A stretch of DNA of 64,000 nt from assembly GCF_019279795.1 (NCBI RefSeq), contig NC_056744.1:1508388890-1508452889 (forward strand). The letters are read 5' to 3'. Shown in pieces: positions 44,532 to 57,062 of the stretch. Numbering within the stretch: the first letter of the stretch is position 1; every line of letters starts with the position of its first letter. Below the pieces are notes generated by a model. The model did not search any database and was not told the origin of the DNA. It saw only the letters and a program-made list of their open reading frames with translations. A program made the position numbers and the translations under genes. Origin of the DNA: Protopterus annectens. Its lineage: Eukaryota > Chordata > Ceratodontiformes > Protopteridae.

Positions 44532-45174
44532 CATGGTTTGTTTTCTTTTATATAAATGTATGTGTGCTTATGTCTTAAGTAATAATTCAATAAAGTAGTT
44601 AAAAAGAGGAGAACAAACAAAATATAAATGAATATAATAGTAGAGTAGAGTAGAGTAGAGCTTTAGGACCAAGTACTTGCGGGGTCTACTTCTGGGCTGG
44701 CCTCAAGAGATATGGCTATCTATCTGTCTATAAGATATCAACTGCAACTTACAACTTACTATAAGATATTAGAAAGAAAATAGGATGCGGTATGCTCAGG
44801 TCTGAGCTGGTTAAGTATCTGTGGATGTTTAATGAATGTGATTGCTTTAGGAATAAGAACACGTGATTATGTGGCATCAACTCATCTACCTTCACATTAG
44901 AGCTTTCAGTCATTTTTGAAAGTGGATTCCTTTCCAGCCTGTGAAGCTGAGGGAGTTTGTTTTTTAGTGAATGACTATCTACACTATGCTTTCATTCTTC
45001 TTGGGTAGAATATTTTACTCTCTCTCTCTCTCTTTGTAAAGGGGTGGGGAATACAATACATACAATGGAATGCTTTAAGTGATGTGATGGCCAAAATGTT
45101 ATTACTGGGACCTGGGATGGGAGATGGGCAATACAGTACCTTACTGGCACCACTGTTACTACAATAGATCAATA

Positions 45175-45485
45175 GAACATGTAGTGGTGCTTTTCAATTA
45201 TGATTGTATTCCACTGTACACAAATGGTCAATACACTGCTCATATTGTCATAGCAAAGAGATGAAGAACAATACAGTCTTAAAATAAAATAAAATGCTTG
45301 GAACAAAAGTCGCACAAACTTCTGATCTTAACTAAAACCAAATGGGGGTATTTGGGGGGGCAGCACCCCTTACAGGCACTCCACTTTAATGTGGTAAAAT
45401 TCAGCACAGTAGTGCTTTTGAATGATTTCTATACTGCAGATGTACTATGCTAAAAAACAAAAATGTAGTAGTAATATTACCGTGT
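45175..45485. repeat. Repeat B, copy in U3
   Basis: Matches the U1 and U2 copies, including the GGGGGTATTTGGGGGGGCAG and CACCCCTTAC palindromic part. Confidence 0.75.
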
Positions 45486-45876
45486 AAATATTTAGCTGTG
45501 TAAATAATCAAATAATAGGTACATGATAAGTGCAATGAATAGTTACTGTAGAATAGTGAAATATCATAAAATCACAGTATCATAGTAGAATACTAGGCTA
45601 TCAACCCAAGGGGCCTATTTAAGCATAGCCACACTACTTAATAATTTATAGGCAGTGGCTCCCAAGGGTTTTGTCAGGGTAGCTATACTTGGGCATGGGT
45701 GGTCGAGCATTTAGAAGCTACCTCTCACTAATAGTGATACAAGCGCTAGACCGGGGTATATTTATGGTTCCACATCCACTGATCCAAGTTTTGCTTGAAG
45801 AATTGCAGGGATTAACTCTGTTTCACGTGGATGAGAAGTCTGTTCCAGAGAAGGGGGAGCCTTTGAGATGGCTCCC

Positions 45877-46463
45877 CACTTTAATATCATCATTTGAAAT
45901 GCAGAGTGTTGATGAATCAAAATAAAGACCAAAAACACAGCAGAAGAGTGAATTCTGAAAATCATTCTTCTCCTTTAAACTTCTTTTTGAATGGGGAAAA
46001 CACCCCATCCCCATAAACTTATATATAACAACTCCAAGATCACCATACCTCAGGGAAAAGTATGGCTATCCAGTGGGTAACATGGATTTATACCTAGTTT
46101 AGTGAGCTTTTCTACTTTTATATAGTGGCTATTCTGTCAAATGCCTTGGCCAAGTTAAGGTAGGCAATATGCACCATTTTGCCCTGGTCCCTTTCTTTGG
46201 TAAACTTCTCGAAGAAGTCCACCACATTGAGAAGGCAAGACTTGCCTTTGACAAACCCAAACTGATTTGGTTCCAGGGTGTGTAGGATACCTATATTGTC
46301 ATTTAGGATATCCATGATAATTTTCTTCATAGCTTTGTATATCAGACTAGACAGGCTTCTGGGAAATGGCATCTCAGACTTAACATATATAAGTCTGTTC
46401 TTTTGGCCATCAATTCTCTGTATTTCATGACTCACTTTAGCAGATGCCGACATTTCAAATGTT
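45877..46463 (-). mobile_element. MITE-like element M4, carrying a CR1 RT fragment
   Basis: Counterpart of M1 and M3. The shared core is at 46010-46065 (ACAACTCCAAGATCACCAT), the CR1 RT inclusion at about 46120-46360 (EPNQFGFVKGKSCLLN), and the right end at CATTTCAAATG. Confidence 0.6.
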
Positions 46464-47670
46464 TATCCTCTGAGACACATACTTGCCCCTCCAGCATGTT
46501 CTCCTTCTACTGCAGGCTAGATTTAGGTCCCTGGATCAGTTGTTTCTGATGCTATTTGCTTTACAAATATACAAGAGGTCCTTAGGGCTAGGTCAAAGGA
46601 TGTTTTGTAGGCTGTGCATAGGTTGCCTTTCTGCAGTATGTAGAAGATCAAATATAAGGATAAGGCTTTGAAGTGGTCTGCATAGGACTTGTTTTCGACA
46701 TCAAGTATTCTTTTTGTGAAGAATCTCTAGAGGTGCTCATTTTATTGCATATATATAGACAGGTATATACCAGAGGGGCCAATGTACTCAATGATTGGCC
46801 TTATCAGGGCATAGTACAATGGAAAAATGACTTGTCTGGATCTAGATGTAATATCCCTGTTTAAAAGTTAAGCAACATAGAAAGATTTCCTCACTTTGTC
46901 AAATGTCAAATCACTGTCTACATGCATTCCAAAATTCCTGACTACTGAGTCTATGTTAGGTATGTATTGGCAATGTAGTGGTTTGCTGTGATCCACATCT
47001 TTCTGAAAGATATTATGACGTACTTTTGGCATTGACTTTTAGAAAATGACTGTGGCACCAATTATTAGTCTGTGTCAGACTTTCTTGGAGAGTATTTGTT
47101 TCATGGGAAATTCAAAGACTCCACATAATTTGCAATCTTTGGCACATTTGGTCAACCCTTGATGTTAGCCTTGACCTCAGAGAAGTAGATACCAAACAGG
47201 AGTAGCCCCAGCATTGAGCCCTGGGACACCCCTGTAGCAACTGGCTGTTTGTGAAGATAGTCTTCCTTATTCTAACTTCTTGGGTCATGTATGTAAGCCA
47301 GCTGGTGTAATGCATAGATTTACACCTAGTTTAGTGAGCTTCTATATATTTCCAAATTATTCTGTCAAATACCTTGGCCAGGTTAAGGTAGGCAGTATGC
47401 ACCATTTTGCCCTTGTCCACTGTTTGGTGAAATTCGTGAAGAAGTTCAACAGGTTGAGTAGACAAGACTTTCCTTTGACAAACACAAACTGATTTGTGTC
47501 CAGGGTGTATAGGTTACCTATATTATCATCTAGGATATCCATGATTATTCTCTCCATAGCTTTATATATCAGCTAGACAGGCTTCTGGATAAACAATTCT
47601 CTGAGTCCATTGATTGTTTGTCCTTGTGGAACAGGACAGCCATTGCAATCCTCCATTTATTTGGCACTTC

Positions 47671-48015
47671 CCATTGAAGAATTGAAATGTCAGCACTCAA
47701 AATGTCTAGTGCCAACAAGCCAAAAAAAAAAAAAAAAAAAAAAAGCATCCGAAAACACAGGAGTAGAATGAATTTTGAAAACTGCACTTCTCTTTAAAAC
47801 TTCTTTTTGCAGGGGCGCGGGCTCCCCTGTAACCTCCAATGGGAGGAGTTCTCAAACTTATATATATCAACTCTGAGATACCCATAGCTCAGAGAAAAGG
47901 TAAATATTCTGAGAAATGGCATCTCAGACTTAGTATATGTAAGCTCATTCTTTCAGCCATTCATTCTCCATGTTTCAGAACTTGTTCTAGCAGGTCCCGA
48001 AATTTCATATGTTTA
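47671..48015 (-). mobile_element. MITE-like element M5
   Basis: Counterpart of M2, without the RT inclusion. ATTGAAATGTCAGCACTCA is at the left, an A-run of about 24 at 47721-47744, then the shared core at 47860-47905 and a right end like AATTTCATATG. Confidence 0.6.
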
Positions 48016-48335
48016 CCTCATTTAGCGCAAAGCCTTTCTGGAGGCTGTGATTATATTGTCTCTCTTGGTCCCTATAGTTTATGTTTCTTTCTGTTTAAGG
48101 AGGCATCTTGGGATATTATCAGGACCCACTGATGCAGTCATTTAAGCTTTGAAGAGCACCTTGAGAATATGCTCTCTAGTGATAGTTTGGGGAGTTATGG
48201 ATATGAGTATTTCCTGAGTTGCATCTGGTGGGGAGGGGGATAAAATTCAAGCTAAATTTGTCAGCAGGAGGTTTCCTCTGTTTTCTGGTTCTGTATAGGT
48301 GACACCATTCTGAATACTGCTGTGTATTGCTGTTG

Positions 48336-51250
48336 ATTCCTGGATGGCCCTTTTGCCAAATGGCACTATAATACATTTCCTGGCATGGAATTTTAATCTG
48401 TGAGTTTGAAATCAGTAATCTGTCTCTTTTGCAAGATGTTTGCATCATGGGAAGAATCAATAATAGTGCACAATTTGCAGTCAGCTGAGAACTTGGTCAG
48501 CCAATGGTCCTTGACATTAGCTTTGACCTCCAAGAAGTATTTGTCAAATAGAAGCTGGCCCAACATGGAGCCATGAGGTTCTTAGCTGTTGAACAGTCTC
48601 TTAGTGGAGATGGTCTCACTAGTCCTGACATCCTGGATCCTGTCTGCTCCAGCTAGCAATCCAACAGGTTTTGAAGGGGTTTATGCCCAATTTAGTGAGT
48701 TTGTCAACTATACCCAAATGGGATATTGTATCAAAAAATCTTAGCCAGGTCCGGGTAGGTGGTATGCACTGTTTTCCTTCATCCATTGCCTTGGTGATCT
48801 TTTAAGAAGTCCACCAGGATTAGTAGACATGTCCTTCACCTCACAAAGGGAAACTAGGTTGGATTCATGGATTCAGTGTTGTTTATGTCTTTCTTGAACT
48901 TTTCCATGATAATTCATTCCATGGCTATACATATTAGACTAGTTTGGGTCTGTTGTTTCTGAGGTTGGATGATGGTCCATCCTCGTGAAGTGTGATAACC
49001 ATTCACGAGGTACAAATTCTTTTTTGAGGCTAAAGTTGAAAAATGACTCAAGTGGTCCTAATAGTTCATGTTTTAATGTATTTAGTAGTTATGCAAGGGT
49101 ATTGTCAGGGCGTATTCAGTCTGTGTTTTTCCTTGCCTCAGCGACCCCAGCCAGGGCCTGTTGCCTGCTAATAGTTGGGGGCTGGGGTTATGCTAGTAGG
49201 TATTTCATGGAGGAGGCAGTGAGGGAGTGGTAGGAGATATTTCAGCTGAATATCTCAGGCAGTATATTCACTATGTTACTGTGCTCACTGAAGGTGGCAC
49301 AATTGACCACCAGTTGGGCACATTGCTATGTGATGCTTTTAAGATTTTGTATATATCTCTAGAAGGCCTTGTGGTTGTCATTAGCCAGTGAGAATATCTT
49401 GACCTCATAATTGGCCTTGTTGGACATAATTAGTCATCTTAGTTTCTTCTTTAACTTAATTGGACAGCTCTTATTATTAGAAGAACTGCTTTTCTTGATT
49501 TAAGCCATATATTTATTCCTTTTGTTAAACACCTTATAAAGGTTAGGATTCCAGCAGTGTGGTTTGTCTTTAAAGTTTAATTTGGGCTTACTCCCATTAG
49601 TAAAGCCTCTATGCAGCTATTTACATGGTTGTAAAGAGTCTCTGTGAACAATTCTGCATAGGCTGCTGTGAGCTCAGGTCTAGGACAGACATTGAATTTT
49701 ACAAACTATCAGAATATAGGATATAGTTTGCTTTAGAATATTTCCTGTTACAGAGTTTGCATAAGTTACCAAACTGATTATTATTTTGAAGCAGACAGCT
49801 TTGTGATCTGACCTCACAGGTGTGGAAGTGATACTGATGGGTATAGTGCTCTCACATAGTGTTGAGTACCAGGTCCGGTATGTCTGACCCTCTAGTAGGT
49901 GTGTGCAGTACCTGATCAAGGGTATTTGTGTTAATAAAATCCAGGAATCATTGTGCCTGTGATTTTGAGGCAGTATATATTTCCCATTCTATAGAAAGAC
50001 TCCCGTGAATAAGGTATTTGGTTGGATGGTGAGTGTCTCCAGTAGGTCTAGGTACAATCTATGATATTCCTGGGGTATAGAGGGTGACCTATAACTTGCT
50101 AGGATATAGTGTTGGACTTTGCCCAAGGTGATTTGTGCATGAATAAACCCCAGGGTATCATCCTGTTTAACCAACCTAGAGGTATACTTCTTTGTTAAAT
50201 GGATTGAGAGTCCTCCACCTTTTGTTCCTGTCTGTGCAGCTGGTGGTCTAAATGTGTGGAAGACACTGAAGCCTTGCACTGATGGAGTACTTCCTGTGGC
50301 TTTAAGCCATATCTTAGTAATTGCACAAATGTCTATATTCTCTAGAGTGAGGAGACCTTGTACGGTGTGTAGTTTCTTGTTTAAGTAGCTAGCACTGAGT
50401 TGCAAAACCTTTGGGATTCTTTGGGTTTCACTTGCTATGTCACAAGATTTGTCAGTTTTGGCATTGCCTAAAAAGGCTCTAAGCAGGTGGATAAAGATTT
50501 TAGTCATTATTCAGAAGCCTAGAGGGAAAAGGTGAGGAACAGCCTTTGCAAAACAAGGTGTTTTTTTAAGCATGTCCTCCCTTGCTGACACATATAGAAT
50601 CCCTCTAGAGTGACACCAGAAATTAATCCAGTTATTGAAGTCAATTATCTTTTGTTCATACTGTGGCATCCTTTTAGTAGGTAGAGTGCTACTCAGTGCA
50701 AAGCACATACCTGCCTGAGCTGAATATTCAGAGAAGTCAATAATGCTTCTCTTCATATAGTCCAGGGAAATACATTTCAGATTCCTTTCCACCCACATGG
50801 ACTATGATAGAATCATACCTGCACCTGTGGCGCAAGGTTTGACTGCATTCATAACTTGTTGGATCCTGGCTCCAGATAAGCAAATAACAATTACCTTCTA
50901 CTTGTTCAGTCTGGTGAGTGGAGTATCTGCATGTTAAACAATCGAGTCCTAGGTAATGAGTTTCACTTTGCTTTTGAGGGTCCACTGGCAGTAGGTATAT
51001 GTGTGGTGTTTGTTGTTGCTACAGGTGAATGCTTTAGAGATTGGTGAGGATAGGCATTGCCATTTATAGGCTTAGGAGGTCTTTGAGGTTTGGAAAGGTT
51101 GCTTTTAGTGCCTCAGAATAAGTTGGTCTATGTGTGTGGTGGACATTCTGTGGTGGATGTTGTCTTTCTGTTCATGACAGATTTATTTGCATGTGATGTG
51201 TTGAATGGTAGCAATTGCTTTAACCACCAATTTGTTTTCAACACTTTTGG
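48336..51250 (-). mobile_element. CR1-C copy in U3
   Basis: Minus strand. The RT part is at 48340-48980 (weak), the linker next, then endonuclease at 50507-49989 (LENIDICAITKIWLKATGST, then GGGLSIHLTKKY, then ITLGKVQHYILASYRSP). ORF1 follows at 50985-50511 (EYSAQAGMCFALSSTL, DFNNWINFWCHS, CFAKAVPHLFPLGF). The esterase catalytic DG-HL motif has decayed to VPHL. Same 3'-lacking structure as 20017-22900. Confidence 0.75.
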
Positions 51251-51844
51251 TCTTAGTATCATTCAAGAGAAGCACTGTATAGTCAGCACAAAGCAGTTAT
51301 TACAACCAAACAGTGAAATCAGACAATTACAGCATGGTTGTATACAAGGAATGTCTATATTTGAAGCTAACAAAAATTAATTTTCTGTTTCAAGGTTTTA
51401 GACAACAATGTGTTTATAAAGATGCTGTAGGGAAGATTGGCCAGGGCTACAGAGAAATGCAACTATTTGCAACATGTGCTGTGAGATCCTTGGCATCCAC
51501 CTCAGCTAATACAAACTTTAGTAGATGGAAACCTCAATTTAATATCTTATCTGAAGGCAGGCACACTCAGGAGTGTAGCACACCTAGAGCTATACTGCAA
51601 TATCAGTTATGTGAAATTAATCCAAGTACTGTGGGCATAGACCCCGAAACCTTTAAATGGCAGAATTGCCTGTAAGAGTACATGACAGGTTTCAGTGTAA
51701 AGTAACGGTACCTTTAAGAGATGTCTGCAAGGAAATGTGCAGGAATTTTCCCAAACAAGGAAGGAAGGCTCCATGGATGAGGTCATGAATACAAGTGCCT
51801 GACATGACTTTGAATCATGTAGCATATCAAGGGTCATAAGGATC
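51251..51844. other. Non-coding stretch shared with U1
   Basis: Counterpart of 22901-23620; see the CAGGAGTGTA and GGCTCCATGGATGAGG segments. No coding signal. Confidence 0.5.
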
Positions 51845-52140
51845 TACTAGGCTAAAGATATATATTATTGAGATATAGATGGTGGCCTATAGTTTGTTAA
51901 GATATGGTAAGGGACTCTCCAAAATATAATCCTGTTTAACCAACCTTGAGATAGACTTGTTGCTAATGTAAATCATAACATCTTCACCATTAGTCCCTGT
52001 CTGTGTGGCTGATGGTCTAAATGTACTGTTGGAGTACTTTCTGTGGCTTTAAACCATGTTTCAGTAATGGGACAGATGCCTATATTCTCCAGAGTAAGGA
52101 GAGCTTGTAGAGTGTGAAGTTTTTTGTTAAGGCTTCTAAG
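51845..52140 (-). mobile_element. CR1-D endonuclease fragment, U3 copy
   Basis: On the minus strand it shows LLTLENIGICPITETWFKAT-like sequence at about 52100-52040, with shifts, and a GEDVMIYI segment. Shared with U1 and U4. Confidence 0.65.
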
Positions 52141-53018
52141 ACACTCACAATATTACACAGTTCAAACTGTTGAGATCTAGGAGATCTCACAATATAGTTA
52201 CTGCTGTTTCACTTGACATGATTGACGTAATTTGGTTAGAGCACAGTGTCAAGATGTCACCCCAATATGTAAAACTTAGAGGTCACATAAAAATGTCCCT
52301 GTGATAGACACCCTAGAAATGTGGAGGTGCTACACAGAATGAGTTGTGGGATATGCTTTTCATCTTACAAAAAAAACAGGACAATTGGCTTATAAATGGA
52401 TTTATAGAGGTCTGAATTGCAGATGAGCATTCATAAATAAATAAATAAATAAATAAATAAATGAAAATCATTGCTAGGCATACGGTGCCACAGTAGATGA
52501 GGAAATGCACAAGAAGAAACAAGCACTTCCACTGCAGTAGCACAGCAGGAAGATGTTGAAAGCAGAATGGGTGTTGATGATGATAACACAACAGTTATAT
52601 TTATGAGTCACTTCATGTCATAAATGTTTGGAAGGTCACTGAAGGGAAGGAAAAATGGAAGGAAAAAAGAAAAAAGAAAAGTAACTTTAAATAAAACATT
52701 TTTTTCTTAACATTATTTGAATGAATCATTTCCTGATACAAATTACATGTTATAAAGTAAAGTAATTTCAGTTACTGCTGTATGTGATAAAGATACAAAC
52801 GTAAATTTTTTTTTTCTTTTATGGTTTAAATAATTATAGGCATTACAATGTAAAAAGAAAAGAAAAGTTGGATAACTTAATATGCTGTAATCTTGTGTTG
52901 CTGAGGTAGGGAAAGGGGTATAAAAGTACACAGATTGTAATATGTAGAGTTGATACATTCTCTTAATTGTGCATAGTTGAATGTCTGGATTAAGGCTATT
53001 GGCTTAATCTAATTTATT

Positions 53019-53080
<62 letters not shown>

Positions 53081-53395
53081 ATAGAGTGAGAGAGAGAAAG
53101 TAAATTAAGGACACTGAACACAATGAAAAGTTCTCCTTTGACAAATAAATATTCAGTGTCAGTTGAGAGGTTTGAAGAGCTGTATGTATATTTGGTACTT
53201 GTGTTTCTATGGAGACAAGCAGACTATATAAGGAAGCAATAAAAGCCAGATCACTTTTTAAGGCTAAAGGTTAATGTTTTCTGAAAGCATACAAGCTGTT
53301 TTTTACATCAGGGAGGGGAATGCAGATAAAACAAGAACAGACAACAATTAGTGTATTTAGGAGCACTGCCTGGACCTTGCATCTTAGCATGGATA
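52141..53395. repeat. Segment E, shared by U3 and U4
   Basis: Alignable with 60521-61760: GAATGAGTTG, GGGATATGCTTTT, GGAAGATGTTGA, CATGTTATAAAGTAAAGTA. It contains (AAAT)n at 52433-52462 and a (GT)n at 53023-53078 that U4 lacks. No coding signal. Confidence 0.7.
53023..53078. repeat. (GT)n microsatellite
   Basis: 56 bp of GT followed by a GAGA-rich stretch; expanded only in this copy of segment E. Confidence 0.95.
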
Positions 53396-56300
53396 ACTTT
53401 GTGCTCAGCTGATGATTTTGGATAACTGTTCCTATCAGAAGGGTTAAACTTCATTATTTGAATATGTACAGCATTTTGTGTGGTTGTTTTAAGTTGTTTG
53501 GGATGTGTTTTTTTTTTCTTTGAAAGTTTTCATTAAAACAAAAAAGCTTGTAAAATGTGACATAGGTTCAAATTGAGATGACCAGGAACAACTGTATAAG
53601 GGATAAACCTGTCAAACATTAGTCAATGCATGTTGCTCAAAACCTGGAAACAGACATATAAAAATGCTGTCATATATAATACAGTAAGTGAGAATAATCA
53701 CTTCTTATCATAATGGCTACTCAAAACAATGATGATATATAGGGAAACAGATTGCAAGAAAATATCACTGTTGTTGGTGGGTCTTGATGCACTGAAAGCA
53801 TTCAGCAGAGTTAGCTGAGATGTTATGAGTAGGGCAATGGAAGCATTTGCATTCCCTGATGCAATAATAAGTTTAATTAGGACAATATATGAGCAATCAA
53901 AGGTGAAAATTAAAGTGAGAAGGTTCCTCTCTGATACGTTGTGTCTGAATAAACAAAGAAGGCAGGTGTATCCCCTTTTCCCTTTGTTATTTGCATTATA
54001 TTTAGGGCCATTGGCAAAGAAAATAAGGAACTAATACCTTCAAGGACCTAAATGTTATGGTAATCAAGAAAGGTTGTTTTTATTTGTAGAAGATATTATT
54101 CTGTATCTGATAAAACCAGAAAAGAACATCTAAGTCTTGTGGAACATTCTGAGACAGTTTAACTTTTTCATCATATAAAATTAATGCAGACAATACAAGG
54201 GCTGTAAACTATGTACCCACATGTGTATTTGTTCAGCTATACCCATACGCATGGGGACACAGTAAAGTGAAATACTTAGGAGTATGGGTTTATTAGGATT
54301 ATACCATGACCCCCCCATTAATATTCCAAAACGTGCACGCTGATTGGTCAGCGTGCACATTGTAAATCGACTTATACTAATGGAAAAGGTCCAGTTGCCC
54401 GGACTTTTTCCATTAGTATAAGTCTTTTTTAAAACACTGTCTCGCTATGTTAAAGGAGTTTAACATAGCGAGACAGGTTTAAAAAAAGCAACAGAGATCT
54501 CTGTTGCTTATTTTAAAGCTGTCTCGCTATGTTAAACCCATTTAACATAGCAAAACAGTAAAAAGCAACGGAGATCTTGCTTTCTCCGTTGCTTTTGCCC
54601 ACAGCTCTGATGTACTGCGTAGGCATATGCATGTGCAGTACATCAGAACTGCCGTAGAATACCAGACAGCTGCGGAAGGGCAGCAAGGAGGCATTATACA
54701 ATGCCATTATTTAAAAAAAGTAATTATTTTTTTTCTTAAATAATGTCATTGTATAATAGCAATAACCCACTTCTGGGTGTGGGTAATGCTGGATTTACCC
54801 ACGGTTGGCTTTGTTTGGCCACTCGGTCTTCACCCTCGTGATCAAACCACGCCAACCATGGGTAAATCCAGCATTACCCACACTCAGGCATGGGTTATTG
54901 CTATATTATGTTATGGCAGCTAAGCATATATGGGAACAGACTAAAAATATAAAACAAAAACTGAGAAATAGGAAGCTCTTGTTTATGGATAGGGATAGCA
55001 AGATACAAAGAAGGAAAATGTGGTTAGTCCCTTTAGTTTTATATAGAGATCAGGCATATTGTTATCAACCAAAGTAGAAGTTGTAGATTGTAATTAATAA
55101 AGAGTTGATGAATTGTACCTTGGAGTGGAAGAGGGCAAGGGTCAAGTGGGATAAGTTGATCCTTCCAATAGAACAAAGTGGTTTAGGACTACCTGATATG
55201 AAGAGATATTTTAGAGCTACACAGATAAGGCTTATATACATAACACAAGCAGAAATTATAATTCAAATTGGAAGGGGATACTAATGAACTAGGGATAAAT
55301 TAAAGAAATAAGGAGAGAATTACATTTTAGATGCAGATCATTAAGGAGAATAAGAACAATCATAGAGAATATTATATTCATAAAGTAATTGAAAGTATTC
55401 TAGGAAATAAGCCAACATATGATTGGAGGCAAGAAATTCTGCCTATACAGATGACTGCAATTAGGGGCACAGAGAATATACAATAGGGGGCTGGAATGTT
55501 CTGGTTTTCTGAAAAAAAAAATGGCAAAGCAACTAAGGTATTGGGAGCAAACAAATGGAAAGGCAAAGGTAATAGAATGGGAAGAGGCCAATAAGGCATT
55601 TGGATTGCAGGCTAGATCTTGCCTTACATGAGGCCAAGAAGTCATTTGGGCTAAAGGCTAGATCTTGCCTTTCCTGTCAGAGTATAAGAAGAAATAAAGG
55701 CAAATGGGAATCCCAAGTGAAATGTATGCTCTGGCAAAATTTTTAGTTGAAACTAGAAAATAAATAATTAATAGGACATATAAAATATTGTGCAAGAACG
55801 ATACAATTCAGAGGAGGTTAGGAAAGACTGGAAAAACAGATTGGATAAGCAATTCACAAGGAAACAATGGGAGGACATATGCATAGCTCCCAAATAATCA
55901 GCAAAGTCTAGAATATTTAGGATTTTTGCTTGGAAGTATTTGCACAGGTATTGTTATACCCCAAGCACACTCTAAAGATTTCTTATAAATACTGTAAATG
56001 TTGGACGTGTGATGGGGAAGAAATATTTATTTGGGAACCTATGTTTGGGAGTGCAGTGGATTGACAGACTTTACAGAACACTACAGAACACTATGCCAGA
56101 CATATTTTGTGAGTAAATGGGTGTAACCAAGGAAATATTTTTTTTTAAACTTAGATACAGGATCTGAATTATCTAGACACATTAAGGCCATGTTAAGTTT
56201 TTTTTTTTCTGGTGACTGCATAAAATGTAACTACTAACAAAATGAAAACAAAGTCTGAACCAAGTGTATTTGAAACAGTAAATATTATAACAGAGATAAA

Positions 56301-56620
56301 AGGACTAGAAGTAGGATATTAAAAAGTGGAGGAGCAAACTACATAGAAAAAAATAGAAACTGTGGGAATAATATGTGCAGAATAATGTTTTGGAGGAAGA
56401 GTGAGGTTTAAGTAAAGACAGGTATTGATCACTTTTTTATTATTTATTTGATGATTGTATAAAAGTATGTATGTGACAACTGTGAACATGTTAACATGGT
56501 TTGTTTTCTTTTATATGTTAATGTTTGCCTATGTCTTAAGTTATAATTCAATAAAAGTGTTAAAAAGAGGAAAAAACTAAATATACATAAATAAATTTAT
56601 TAGTAGAGTAGAGTAGCACT
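53396..56620 (+). mobile_element. L1-type LINE, copy c, interrupted by HA-2
   Basis: 5'-truncated at the same place as copies b and d. RT remnants: RAMEAFAFPDAIISLIRTIY, then VRRFLSDTLCLNKQ, then YPLFPLLFALYLGPLAKKI at 53825-54034. Next come a diverged active-site region near 54090 and YLGVWV-like sequence at 54275, where HA-2 is inserted. After 54906 it continues WQLSIYGNRLKI-like, then the C-terminal region and a tail with ATTCAATAAAAG at about 56547. Confidence 0.75.
54290..54905. mobile_element. Serial-hairpin element HA-2
   Basis: About 616 bp that L1-b and L1-d lack at the same site (TATGGGTT...TTATGTTATGGCAG). It is built of consecutive hairpins. 54333-54358: 11-bp perfect stem. 54369-54424: about 24-bp stem. 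54437-54476: 18-bp perfect stem, 4-base loop. 54486-54509: 24-bp perfect palindrome. 54519-54558: 16 of 18 paired. 54561-54596: 14-bp perfect stem. 54606-54647: 13-bp stem. 54693-54757: 21 of 22 paired. 54757-54903: about 50-bp imperfect arms. Hairpins 3 and 5 share arms (CTGTCTCGCTATGTTAAA), as do 4 and 6 (AAGCAAC-GAGA). No open frame; ends and target duplication unresolved (TA or TTA possible). Confidence 0.75.
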
Positions 56621-56810
56621 TTCTCAAAATCTTCTAGTAGCTACAAATGTGATCAGAAGACATTTAAACAGCTCATTTCTAAATGGCTGCTGCAAACAAA
56701 AAATTTAACCCTCCAGCAATTGCTCTACAGAAAGACATGCAAATAAAATACATCATATATACAAATAAAATGCATCAACTATGCAAACTGTAGTCTTTTT
56801 TTAGTCATGT

Positions 56811-57062
56811 AGGTTCATAGGTTCATGGGTGTTTACTAGGTTAATGACCACAAGGGCTTTTTTGAGCCTAGACATGCATCCCAAATGTCTGACGTGCTGT
56901 TACCCTTGGTAAGTGTAAGCAGGGGCTTTGGAGATGAAACATTTATAAGCAGGGCCTGGGAGATGAACCATTTACAGGGTGCCTGTGTCCATTAGAGACA
57001 ATGGTGCCAAACCAGGGATGAATTCCCTATTCCTCCATCCAATTCACTAAGTTACACTTGAG
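56811..57062 (-). mobile_element. CR1 3'-end fragment
   Basis: On the minus strand it ends with two AACCTATG-like octamers and the TCATTAACCTAGTAAACACC segment typical of the CR1 3' UTR here. It marks the point where U3 stops resembling U1 (25381-25400). Confidence 0.75.

Larger units (their letters stand above)
32748..44660. repeat. Segmental duplication block U2
   Basis: Begins at TCCTGAATTCTTGTGGGGCC, matching the start of U3 at about 44666. Order: segment A (32748-33234), repeat B, a full-length CR1 inserted at 33551, the CR1-B 3' region with M3, then L1-b with nested SINE, L2-like LINE and CR1 fragment. Compared with U3 it lacks about 6.4 kb between the CR1 sequence at 38754 and the start of L1-b. 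U2 ends inside the L1 tail, immediately before U3, as expected for a tandem duplication junction. Confidence 0.75.
38755..44660 (+). mobile_element. L1-type LINE, copy b, with nested insertions
   Basis: 5'-truncated L1 relic. RT motifs at 39190-39430 read across frames: AEKSFKRVSWDF-like, RAMEAFAFP, then QGCPFSPLLFALYL. Next come a decayed DD region, the C-terminal part to about 41240, and the 3' end at 44154-44640 with ATTCAATAAAG. It is interrupted by a SINE (40173-40398), an L2/Rex1-like LINE (41253-44153) and a CR1 fragment (44446-44531). Copies a, c and d guide the reading. Many stops. Confidence 0.75.
45564..48335 (-). mobile_element. CR1-B copy in U3, interrupted by M4 and M5
   Basis: Same layout as 17235-20016: 3' end at about 45564, 3' UTR, M4, C-terminal and RT region (47557-47357: DTNQFVFVKGKSCLLNLLNF), M5, then linker. 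Numerous frameshifts; near 47140 the active-site region is degraded. Confidence 0.75.
44666..56807. repeat. Segmental duplication block U3, the most complete copy
   Basis: Order: segment A (44666-45174), repeat B (45175-45485), CR1-B with M4 and M5, CR1-C, a non-coding stretch, CR1-D fragment, segment E (52141-53395) and L1-c. Collinear with U1 up to 51850, with U2 at both ends, and with U4 from 51850 on. Similarity to U1 after L1 continues to about 56807, where a CR1 3' fragment lies. Confidence 0.75.

Noticed and set aside
50737-50985. Independent small gene upstream of CR1-C ORF1
   Set aside because: It reads partly as shifted CR1 ORF1 (VGGKESEMYFPGLYEEK corresponds to VGVNDLR and the following region).
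54290-54905. CRISPR array, from the repeated palindromic units
   Set aside because: Units differ in sequence and length, spacers are absent, and the context is a vertebrate LINE.
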